Assembly (NCBI GenBank): GCA_913030785.1
Contig: CAJWER010000039.1
Span: 1 to 16,909 of the forward strand
Direction: 5' to 3'
Source of the DNA: an uncultured Chloroflexota bacterium
GTDB lineage: Bacteria; Chloroflexota; Dehalococcoidia; Lucifugimonadales; CAJWER01
DNA: 16,909 nt
Position 1 is the stretch's first letter, and the number at the start of each line of letters is the position of its first letter. The position numbers and the translations under genes are program-made. The notes beneath the pieces are model-generated. The model searched no databases, was not told where the DNA came from, and was given only the letters and a program-made list of their open reading frames with translations. Below are positions 1 through 6,659 of the stretch, in pieces.

Positions 1-92
1 CCTACCTCTAAGATCTTGGCAATAAAGAGATCGTCAGGATCACTAGAGGGTTCCTGGTGGGTCCTACGAGAGCCAGGATGGCGCTTAGACAT
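1..92 (-). CDS. N-terminus of an unidentified protein, running off the left edge
   Basis: Thirty codons read leftwards from an ATG at 92-90 and leave the window without a stop. The peptide starts MSKRHPGSRR, followed by an acidic stretch (DPDD) and a hydrophobic turn (LFIAKILEV). A Shine-Dalgarno-like AGGA lies about 9 nt upstream, which supports the start. It lies 92 nt downstream of the Crp/Fnr fragment on the same strand, so the two could be co-transcribed. A short charged cytosolic head before a membrane segment would fit a membrane-anchored TPR-type protein, but that is a guess from 30 residues. This stretch probably does not belong to the same genome segment as the core of the window. 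Confidence 0.4.
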   Translation of the reverse strand, partial: MSKRHPGSRRTHQEPSSDPDDLFIAKILEV

Positions 93-184
93 GATGTGAA
101 TTCCTACCGGTTCCGGTCACCTATTTGGGCCTTAGGAAACAAGCCAAAAGCTAGGCGGGACATGGATTTGGGTCAACGGGAATA

Positions 185-391
185 CTACTCACCAGACACC
201 TTATGGTCGTATCCTGCCAAAGCCCACAACTCCTGCGGCTTAAGAAGTTGAAAACATCCATTGGGCTTCGTTCCGATGACTGCGTCGTACAACCAGTCGT
301 TAATAAGGGTCGTTACCGTGGCCCGGTGGGCACCTGCCAAGTCCGCCAAAACTTGGTGGGTGAATCGGACTGACAGGTCGATCCCTCTTCC
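185..391 (-). pseudogene. C-terminal helix-turn-helix fragment of a Crp/Fnr-family regulator
   Basis: The minus frame ends at a TAG (187-185). Its last ~65 codons read as the winged-helix end of a Crp/Fnr regulator: an IDL strand, then THQVLADLAGAHRATVTTLI, matching the family pattern of THQ-x-LA-x-LxG followed by R-x-TVT in the recognition helix. After that come a wing and a short tail containing LLKPQELWALAG. Upstream of about position 391 the same frame stays open to 820, but there it is only the antisense of the kinase-like gene and has no cyclic-nucleotide-binding fold. The regulator has therefore lost its N-terminal effector domain at a junction near 390. The family call for the HTH is fairly secure; the ligand and targets cannot be told. 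Confidence 0.6.
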
Positions 392-398
392 GGCCTTA
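384..398. other. Probable breakpoint between two unrelated gene fragments
   Basis: Left of this point the minus strand carries the C-terminal part of a Crp/Fnr regulator; right of it the plus strand carries a kinase-like protein lacking its N-terminal half. Both genes lose their 5' portions at the same place, so they meet head to head with nothing left for promoters or starts. No insertion sequence, tRNA or obvious repeat marks the spot. An assembly or amplification chimera is the simplest explanation; a genuine rearrangement is possible. Confidence 0.5.
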
Positions 399-958
399 TC
401 TCCACAGCGCACCCCCAGATCAAGGAGATGTTCCAACGCTTCATGATGCAGTACCACATGTCTCCCGACTTCTACGGCAATGTGGACCACCATCTGATGG
501 GCTTCCACATCGAGGAGGCAGTCTTCGCCCCCCTGTACTATGGCTATGGCGGCGAAGACAGCGGGTCGCCAATTAGGAGCGCGAAGGGTCAGCGCTCCGA
601 GCTGGCCCGCGACATGGAGAGGGTAATCCTGGAACGGGCTCCCAAAGTGATCCTCGTACTGTTGCATGCGTCCCCCGAGGTCATTAGGCGGAGGATGGCG
701 GCCCCAGAGGACAATCGGACAGCGCCGCGAGACTCGGAGCCCTTCGGCCCTCCAACTGCGAGGGTGGTCCAGGATGGCGATGTCGAGTATGTGCTGGATC
801 GATTCGAGGAGGAGTTCCAAGACTCGTTGATCTCAAATCGTTTCGCGCTCGACACCTCGACAGCGACCATCAACGAGACAATGGTCCAGTTCATCGAAAA
901 AGCGGTCCCGCTGCTCTCGACCGAGGACCGCCGCCAGATCGAGGAGTCTCAGGCGTAG
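389..958 (+). pseudogene. 5'-truncated P-loop kinase-like (thymidylate/nucleoside kinase-like) protein
   Basis: This frame is open from just after a TGA at 371-373 to the TAG at 956-958. The protein-like sequence begins before the first ATG (428): LISTAHPQIKE reads straight into MFQRFMMQYHMSPDFYG. The visible part resembles the C-terminal half of small-molecule kinases: a strand ending in VILVLLHASPEVIRRRM (the usual hydrophobic strand plus Arg-rich lid helix, about residues 75-91 from ATG 428), then a DVEYVLDRFEEEF helix and a final strand (FALDTS) with a C-terminal helix. The Walker A loop expected at the N-terminus is absent, so the product is unlikely to work from this DNA. The large unknown gene follows about 150 nt downstream of its stop, or 56 nt if the longest open frame is used. 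The fold call is moderate; the substrate is unknown. Confidence 0.5.
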
Positions 959-1014
959 GCACAGCCCGGCATGTTCGTTGTAGGTCAATCGAACCGCCAT
1001 CCCGACAACTACCG

Positions 1015-3069
1015 ATGCAAAGGCCCCTGGAGCGGAGCGTGAGGTCCAAGGATTTGAGGATAAAGGGGACAAATAAACCCCGCATCGGAGACCCCAAGGA
1101 TAGACGTCATGGCCATCGCAGACGGTACTGCCGTTGCGCCGGGCATGAGTTACTCTCTAGCCTCCTGGATGAAGTGGTGCCGCGCCTATGGCATAAGTTC
1201 CTGGCGCGCCCTGGAGGGCTGAACGCGGTTTTGGCGCACCTGTCTGCAGCCTCGCCCGACAGCCTCTCACTGCCGAAAATACGCGACCTCGTAGTGGAGT
1301 CCGCCGATAGAGCCGGAGATCGTGGATTCCAGACGTTGCTGTCCTACCTGCGCCAACGCGGTACCTTTCCTCCGACCGCACTACAACTGCTCGACGACGC
1401 AGTCAGGCGAGGGAATTTCGCGGGGATTGATCGGGCAATAATGCTGACGACCGAGTGGGACCGGATCGAGGCTCAGTCAGGTTTGACGTGTCCCCCAGCA
1501 TGGATCCGAGAGTACTGGTATGCCGAGGCACTGGCCGGGCGCGTCACCGGGAAGCCGATAGTCGCGGTTCCGGCCCAGATCGCCGATGCAGCAAAACGCT
1601 TGGATGATCTAGGCACGGCCGCTCGATCTTCCATCAACGACGTTCCGGCTGATATCTACGACCTGTACGGACCTATCTTCACGGCGCTCGATGTAGTGGC
1701 AGCCGCAGAGATCGCGATCGAAGTGGAGGCCAAGGGACCGCGTGTGTTGATCGAGGCCATCGGTGAGTTGCTCAAGATGCTGTCGCTGCGGGAGGTCCAG
1801 AAACGCCTTGCGGCGTTGCGCGACTGGAGCGTACACATGGGCACGAGCGACATGGTAATCACGCCGGCGCTGGCCGAGTTCTTGTCACAACCTGGAGAGT
1901 TCTCCTCAATTCTTGAAGAGCTTGGCCGCCTTATCGGCGAGACTCGGGGTGGCCGGTTCCAAGCTAAAGATCCGGTCCAGCGCGATCTGGTATTCAGCAA
2001 ATATTTTCACGAATACGCCCGGCTCGACGGGGTCTTCAGACGATTACCGTACCCTAAAGAGTCGTTAGGGGAGTTGTACCAGCGCTTCACTAAACTTCCG
2101 GTGCTCTCGCACGATGGGCCCAGCGAGGCCCAAATCGATGGTGACCTCGACGTCGAAATCCAGCGGCTGTCCTACGAGGCCGTGGGCCTGCTGCGGTTCC
2201 TGCGGCGGTTCCACGCCGGTACGTCAAGGCCGGTGGTGGTAGTCGGAAACAACCGCTACGGCCGACAGTGGCTGGTCGAGCCGCTGGAGCCGTTCCTGAG
2301 CCGGGATTTCACTCTCCGATACGACGGCGTGCCATCTCACCAGTCCATGCGGCTGGGCGTCCCCCATGCGCGGAATTTCGAGTGGTCAGCAGACAACACC
2401 GGGCCCTGGACACCGGACGCTTTCCCAATGGAGTTTGTGCGGCAAATTGCTGAGGAGATGCCTCACGTGGTAGTCGTCGACAGCATGAGCCCCGGACGGT
2501 ACAGCGGACTGTCGATATTCTCACGCGCCACGAAAACCTACGCGCACTGGTTCGTTGCATTCAACGATGTCCGTGGCAGCGAGCTTGCAGCCAATTTTAT
2601 GCCATCAGGACACCTGGAAGAGTTGCGACACTGGTACGAATACGTTCGGCTTCGACAGCAGCTCAAGGAGTGGGTCAGGCCGGGCCCAGGCTACGGGCTC
2701 GGTCTCTGGACCCCGCAGCTAACGGAAGAAGCCCAACTCGGGGAACTGACCGTGCCCGGAACACCAGCTATTCTCGACAGCGATGAGCCGCAGGTGGTTT
2801 TGGCGAACCCGATGATCTACACCGACGATGCGCTGCCGAGCCACCTTCGTGGCACCCGGCCCTACTTCTTTGATGGACCGGAGGGGCTCGCAAAGGAGCG
2901 GATCGTGTTCGGATTCGGGCCGTACGGTTTTCAACCAGAGGTTCGAGGTACGATGACAGCCAGTCTGGTGGCAAAGATCCAGAAGCGCATTACCGCCGAG
3001 GTCGCCGATATGGTATCCGAAGACGGCGAGGTCATGATCGACAACGAACCTGGAGGGAATCCCCGATGA
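1015..3069 (+). CDS. Large hypothetical protein, family not recognised; probable N-terminal frameshift
   Basis: I do not recognise this family. The longest frame gives 684 residues, but the first ~43 look non-coding. Reading instead from the ATG at 1109 and restoring one G in the GGG run at 1141-1143 gives a natural N-terminus (MAIADGTAVAPG then HELLSSLLDEVV) of roughly 650 residues. The N-terminal half is helical and charged. The C-terminal half has alternating hydrophobic strands, including RPVVVVGNNRYGRQW (about residues 404-418) and PHVVVVDSMSPGRYSG (about 483-498), which suggest an alpha/beta nucleotide- or phosphate-binding fold; the second loosely recalls a phosphoribosyltransferase loop, too weakly to assign. 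There is no signal peptide or membrane segment. Its stop overlaps the next gene's start (ATGA), so the two are translationally coupled. It follows the kinase-like remnant on the same strand. Confidence 0.6.
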   Translation: MQRPLERSVRSKDLRIKGTNKPRIGDPKDRRHGHRRRYCRCAGHELLSSLLDEVVPRLWHKFLARPGGLNAVLAHLSAASPDSLSLPKIRDLVVESADRAGDRGFQTLLSYLRQRGTFPPTALQLLDDAVRRGNFAGIDRAIMLTTEWDRIEAQSGLTCPPAWIREYWYAEALAGRVTGKPIVAVPAQIADAAKRLDDLGTAARSSINDVPADIYDLYGPIFTALDVVAAAEIAIEVEAKGPRVLIEAIGELLKMLSLREVQKRLAALRDWSVHMGTSDMVITPALAEFLSQPGEFSSILEELGRLIGETRGGRFQAKDPVQRDLVFSKYFHEYARLDGVFRRLPYPKESLGELYQRFTKLPVLSHDGPSEAQIDGDLDVEIQRLSYEAVGLLRFLRRFHAGTSRPVVVVGNNRYGRQWLVEPLEPFLSRDFTLRYDGVPSHQSMRLGVPHARNFEWSADNTGPWTPDAFPMEFVRQIAEEMPHVVVVDSMSPGRYSGLSIFSRATKTYAHWFVAFNDVRGSELAANFMPSGHLEELRHWYEYVRLRQQLKEWVRPGPGYGLGLWTPQLTEEAQLGELTVPGTPAILDSDEPQVVLANPMIYTDDALPSHLRGTRPYFFDGPEGLAKERIVFGFGPYGFQPEVRGTMTASLVAKIQKRITAEVADMVSEDGEVMIDNEPGGNPR
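1096..1111 (+). promoter_or_regulatory. Ribosome-binding site and ATG that suggest the true start of the large unknown gene
   Basis: AAGGA (1096-1100) sits 8 nt before an ATG at 1109-1111, the same arrangement as the other core genes. The ATG is in the +2 frame, one base out of phase with the long frame that follows. The first ATG of the long frame (1015) has no Shine-Dalgarno sequence and starts a stretch of improbable Arg/Lys/Cys-rich residues. This site is therefore the better candidate start, if a one-base frameshift lies just downstream. Confidence 0.4.
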
Positions 3070-4556
3070 GACGAAAACGAACAATATACTTTAACGACGC
3101 GCGTCACTACTACCTGTTCGTGTTCGAGCCTCCCATGTCGTTGGAGGATGCATGGCGGCCGGTGGACGAGGTCGCAGGAACGTCCGTGGACACATTCAGC
3201 TACGGGGTCGAGCGCGGCGACGGGCTGTTCTATCCGTCGAAGGTCGGCATGCGTTTTGGGGCAGACATCCAACCCTTCGAGCAGGCGGCGTATTGGCGAC
3301 TCTGGCACAACATGCAGTCCTTGATTGACCGAGGACTGGACCCGCTAACGGTGCTGATCGACCGTGCTCACGAGAAGGAGATGGAGTTCCTGGCATCCCT
3401 GAGGCTGGGGTGTTATGGAGACATGGATCCCGCCCACAACACGCGCACCGGCGGCAGGGGATTTATGATCCCGGAGGTGCGGAATCACGTCGCCGCCGTC
3501 CTTGAGGAGTTGGCGACCGATTACGACACCGACGGGGTCGAGTTGGATTTTGCAGCCCCGCCCGGTGGCGCGTCCCTCTACTTCCAGGATCAGGATGTGG
3601 AGGCGGGCACACCTGTCATGACTGACTGGACCCGCGAGGTGGCGGCAAAACTGAGAGGCCGCCGTCCCGATTCATTCCAGATCGGGGCGCGAGTCTACCC
3701 CACCGAGGAAATCAACCTGTCCGTAGGCGTAGACGTGAAAACCATGTTGAAGGAGCGGCTGGTGGATTTCGTGGTTCCAATGGTCTACGGCCACCATCTT
3801 CTGGACCCCGGGATGCCCATCGAATGGCTTATTGATGCCGCCCACGATTCTGACGTTTCCGTGTATCCGATGCTACAGCCCTACTACAGCGACGAGGGAC
3901 GACGATTCCACACGGTGGACCATGCCACGCCAGCGATGATGCGGGCTGCGGCGGCAACCTACTGGGACCGCGGTGTGGACGGCATGTACACCTGGTTCCT
4001 GGAGTGGCCCCTAGGCGATGCCGAGCGACGCATATTGTCTGAACTGGGTAACCCCGATCTCGTGCACGAGGGGGACAAACACTACATCGTTGCAAGGCGC
4101 AGTAGCTCATACGAAGGGATGGGAATGCCGGCGTACCTGCCGATCGAGATAGCGTTCGACGACGTGGGAACGAAACACGGCATCCCGTTCTACGTCGCAG
4201 ACGATCTCGACGAGACAGCCGACCCCGCAACCCGTGTCCGATTGCTGATCAACATCACCGACCTTGTGTCGGCCGATCAGGTATCGTTCTGGCTAAACGG
4301 GCAGTCGCTGGACGGCGAGGAGGGTCTACTTGCTTACGCTGGCTCTGTAGCCCCTTACGCCGGACAGTGGATAGAGTTTGAACTGTCGAGCGTAAGGCCA
4401 AGGCGGGGCGAGAACCTATTGGAGGTTTCCCTCGTAAAGCGACCGGAGGGCCTAATCGGCTCTCTGATCATCGAGGATGTGGAGCTCAAAGTTGAGCCCC
4501 GGTTTCACCCGCCTAAGCTGGCCCTCAACCGAACGCAAACTACCAAGACGCCGTGA
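3066..4556 (+). CDS. Family-10-like glycoside hydrolase (GHL-type TIM barrel) with C-terminal beta-sandwich
   Basis: This 496-residue protein starts at an ATG overlapping the previous TGA, with GGAGG at 3052-3056 nine nt upstream. Residues ~1-330 look like a (beta/alpha)8 barrel: DTFSYG near 42-47, an acidic strand end DTDGVELDF at 154-162 (typical of the nucleophile or acid region in GHL10-type hydrolases), FVVPMVYG at 235-242, and DGMYTWFLEWP at 305-315 near the last strand. Residues ~350-480 form a likely carbohydrate-binding beta-sandwich (SFWLNGQSLDG, GENLLEVSLVKRP). No signal peptide is visible, so a cytosolic role on imported oligosaccharide is implied unless the start is misplaced. 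The sialidase-like gene begins 19 nt after its stop, in the same transcript. The fold is moderately sure; the substrate is unknown. Confidence 0.6.
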   Translation: MRRKRTIYFNDARHYYLFVFEPPMSLEDAWRPVDEVAGTSVDTFSYGVERGDGLFYPSKVGMRFGADIQPFEQAAYWRLWHNMQSLIDRGLDPLTVLIDRAHEKEMEFLASLRLGCYGDMDPAHNTRTGGRGFMIPEVRNHVAAVLEELATDYDTDGVELDFAAPPGGASLYFQDQDVEAGTPVMTDWTREVAAKLRGRRPDSFQIGARVYPTEEINLSVGVDVKTMLKERLVDFVVPMVYGHHLLDPGMPIEWLIDAAHDSDVSVYPMLQPYYSDEGRRFHTVDHATPAMMRAAAATYWDRGVDGMYTWFLEWPLGDAERRILSELGNPDLVHEGDKHYIVARRSSSYEGMGMPAYLPIEIAFDDVGTKHGIPFYVADDLDETADPATRVRLLINITDLVSADQVSFWLNGQSLDGEEGLLAYAGSVAPYAGQWIEFELSSVRPRRGENLLEVSLVKRPEGLIGSLIIEDVELKVEPRFHPPKLALNRTQTTKTP

Positions 4557-4575
4557 CCGGACTGGAGGACTTCCA

Positions 4576-5634
4576 ATGAGCGCGCTACGACGAGTCGGAC
4601 GGACCATCATCGCCACTGGCGGCGTTTCGACGCCGTCCGTAGAGCGCCTGGCCAACGGGGATATTTTGGCCTCCTACAGGCGCTATTTCCCTGGCTCAGG
4701 CGGGCCCGGTTTCAACTCCTGGAACGGCGAGGTCGTGCGATCGACAGATGGCGGTCGAACCTGGAGCGATCCGATTCTCCAGATCAGGCCGAAAAACCCC
4801 GGGGATTCTGAAAACTATCTGCCCTACTACGGGATGTCCCAGCTCGCAGACGGGACGATCCTGCTCCCGTGCATGAGTGTGCCCAGGGGCGTGTATATGC
4901 TGCATTCGAATGACAACGGTGAGACATGGTCAGGACCCGACCCGGTGGGCGACGATATTCCAGGGCTGGACTGGGACACCCTCGCGCCCTACGGCAAGAT
5001 ACGAACATTATCAGACGGCACGATGATCCTCCCCATAGTAGGTCGCAACCGAGGAGAGCCATACGACTCATCCTGCCATCTGAGATCGATTGATGGCGGA
5101 AATACATGGACCGAATTCGTGGTCCTGGCACAGGGTCTCGTGTTCTACAACGACGCGATAGAGCTACCTGACGGGCGAATGATGGCCATGATCCACAACG
5201 GCAATTCGCCCACCGGCCACGGAATGAGCCCGTTGCTATGGACCTGGTCGGAGGACCTGGGCAGAACGTGGAGCAAGCCAGAAATCGCCCCCGGGCCGAT
5301 CTACGGCGGCTCACCGGCCCTATTCATGACCAAGAACGACAACCTGATCTGTGGCTATCGCTGGACCGGGGACGTAGATCAGGGATTCCTGGGAGTTGGG
5401 ATCAGCGCATATCAACCCGAGGTGGGATGGAGCGGGACCTGGCAGGGAAGCCCTGATTTGCTCTGGCTGAGCCGCGGCGTCAGGGGACCATATCCGGGCC
5501 GGTCATTCGGCGGGTATCCGTCGTTCACATATGCCGACGACGAGCGCATCCTCTGCGCGTTCTACATGTCGTGGATGGGCGGAGGGGACTCGACGACCCA
5601 GGACATCGAGGGCGTCTATCTGGTAGAGGAGTAG
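4576..5634 (+). CDS. Sialidase-like BNR/Asp-box beta-propeller protein
   Basis: The start is the ATG at 4576, preceded by GGAGG (4564-4568) with 7 nt spacing; the frame is open further upstream, but there it overlaps the previous gene. The 352-residue product has four clear Asp-boxes (S-x-D-x-G-x-T-W): STDGGRTW 56-63, SNDNGETW 111-118, SIDGGNTW 171-178 and SEDLGRTW 225-232, regularly spaced as in a six-bladed sialidase propeller. Arg at position 22-26 and 35-36 and an RNRGEPY stretch near 157-163 could supply active-site arginines, but I cannot confirm the triad. No secretion signal is evident, unlike many exo-sialidases. Family members in environmental bacteria often act on sugars other than sialic acid. 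It is the last gene of the plus-strand run and faces PIG-L tail to tail, 40 bp apart. Confidence 0.75.
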   Translation: MSALRRVGRTIIATGGVSTPSVERLANGDILASYRRYFPGSGGPGFNSWNGEVVRSTDGGRTWSDPILQIRPKNPGDSENYLPYYGMSQLADGTILLPCMSVPRGVYMLHSNDNGETWSGPDPVGDDIPGLDWDTLAPYGKIRTLSDGTMILPIVGRNRGEPYDSSCHLRSIDGGNTWTEFVVLAQGLVFYNDAIELPDGRMMAMIHNGNSPTGHGMSPLLWTWSEDLGRTWSKPEIAPGPIYGGSPALFMTKNDNLICGYRWTGDVDQGFLGVGISAYQPEVGWSGTWQGSPDLLWLSRGVRGPYPGRSFGGYPSFTYADDERILCAFYMSWMGGGDSTTQDIEGVYLVEE

Positions 5635-5674
5635 CCAGTCGCCGTAGATGCCCGACTAATCCTCGTGGCTGGCT

Positions 5675-6484
5675 CTAGACGTCCCGGAGAAGACTTATCT
5701 CCTCGCGATTCGACATCCGCGCCACCCCCAGTGAAAACGGGGAGACAGGCAGGGCGTCGTAAACCTGTGGACTGTGTGCCAGGAACGACTCCGAGTCCGG
5801 AACACGCAGATGTATAGCGGCGAAATCGGCGAGCTTGGGCGCCGGTCGTTTCCCTTCCTTGGCATCCAGATACTGCGATCCGAATCTGGACATCGCCTGC
5901 ACCTTCTTTTCGGCGACGTCGCTGATGTCGATGAGGGTCGTGGGCACACGCGGGAACACGCTCTCCTGAATATTAGTCTCGCCCGGCCAGACGTGGTAGA
6001 AGATCTGGGCGACTTTGTGAGGCCGATATGGCGTCCCCTTGCGTATCCCGGCGGCGGCGTCTACAGCGATCAGGACCATCTGCGTGGTACTCGCGTGGGC
6101 GGGAACACTGTCATAGGGCCAATGGGTGATTATGATATCGGGGCGCACGTCGCCTATGACGTCGGCTATCTCGTTGATGATCAGCTTGTCTGGGATGGCA
6201 ACGTCATCGTCGTGACCCAGGAACCTCACGTCAGTGACCCCGACGTCCCCTGCTGCGCCTACAAGCTCTCGTTTCCTGTCCTCTACATGCGCATCCCAGT
6301 CGGGCATCTCGCCAGTCTCCGAAAATTCATCTATCGCCACCAGGTGGGTCCTCATTCCGTTGTATGCTGCCAGTGCACACACACGGTCTCCGAGCGCGAC
6401 GTGTTTTGCCATAGTCCCACCCGCGTAGAGGATCGCGTCCTTGGGGTGGCCGCCGATGTTCAGGATACTCAGACGATCGTTCAT
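5675..6484 (-). CDS. PIG-L/LmbE-type deacetylase, variant metal-site motif
   Basis: This 269-residue protein has the PIG-L fold signature: N-terminal strand, GGHPKDAILYAGGT (residues 11-24, normally AHPDDE-like), FLGHDDD at 88-94, and PDIIITHWPYDSVPAHAST (115-133), which holds the second metal-ligand region (His121, His130). PIG-L enzymes remove acetyl or acyl groups from N-acylated amino sugars and related compounds using one zinc. Numbering happens to match MshB: His13 and Asp16, both zinc ligands there, are kept, but the general-base Asp15 is Lys. The HPDH motif is reduced to VPAH. Activity may therefore be altered or lost. The ATG has a GAGG 9 nt upstream. It is divergent from the DHDPS-family gene across a 175-bp region, so the two may be co-regulated. 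Confidence 0.8.
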   Translation of the reverse strand: MNDRLSILNIGGHPKDAILYAGGTMAKHVALGDRVCALAAYNGMRTHLVAIDEFSETGEMPDWDAHVEDRKRELVGAAGDVGVTDVRFLGHDDDVAIPDKLIINEIADVIGDVRPDIIITHWPYDSVPAHASTTQMVLIAVDAAAGIRKGTPYRPHKVAQIFYHVWPGETNIQESVFPRVPTTLIDISDVAEKKVQAMSRFGSQYLDAKEGKRPAPKLADFAAIHLRVPDSESFLAHSPQVYDALPVSPFSLGVARMSNREEISLLRDV

Positions 6485-6659
6485 TCAATCTTGCCTCTGT
6501 CTGGATTCCCCTCTGAGGGACGAGCGCCATTATCTCACAACGGTGTATCACGACCGATGGGCGTTCCATCTCAATATCGATGGTCAATTCGCCCAGTTCG
6601 GTGTACACTGCCCGACATGAATTTCCAAGGGTCACAGTCTGTACGTAGAAGGAGCTTCC
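6485..6659. promoter_or_regulatory. Divergent control region between PIG-L and DHDPS-family genes, with nested inverted repeats
   Basis: Between the two start codons lies a 175-bp non-coding stretch. It holds nested inverted repeats at 6558-6595: outer arms TGGGCG/CGCCCA and inner arms CCATC/GATGG, with TCAAT repeated 13 bp apart inside. The right arms overlap the candidate -35 box of the plus-strand promoter, so a repressor or activator site is plausible. On the minus strand GATAAT (6534-6529) is a good -10 for PIG-L, 45 nt before its ATG, but no good -35 precedes it. Confidence 0.4.
6581..6609 (+). promoter_or_regulatory. Possible sigma-70-like promoter for the DHDPS-family gene
   Basis: TGGTCA (6581-6586) and TACACT (6604-6609) each match four of six consensus bases, are separated by exactly 17 nt, and end 50 nt before the ATG. 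AAGGAG (6649-6654) then gives a strong ribosome-binding site. Confidence 0.35.

Noticed and set aside
392..820. Minus-strand open frame continuing upstream of the Crp/Fnr HTH
   Set aside because: It is antisense to the kinase-like gene, and its translation has no cyclic-nucleotide-binding fold features.
4784..5314. 176-codon minus-strand open frame across the sialidase-like gene
   Set aside because: Arg/Ser-rich antisense translation; the plus strand has four Asp-boxes in register.
5633..5674. AGCCAG...CTGGCT inverted repeat between sialidase-like and PIG-L stops as a terminator
   Set aside because: Only 6 bp of stem with a 30-nt loop and no T-run; too weak to call.
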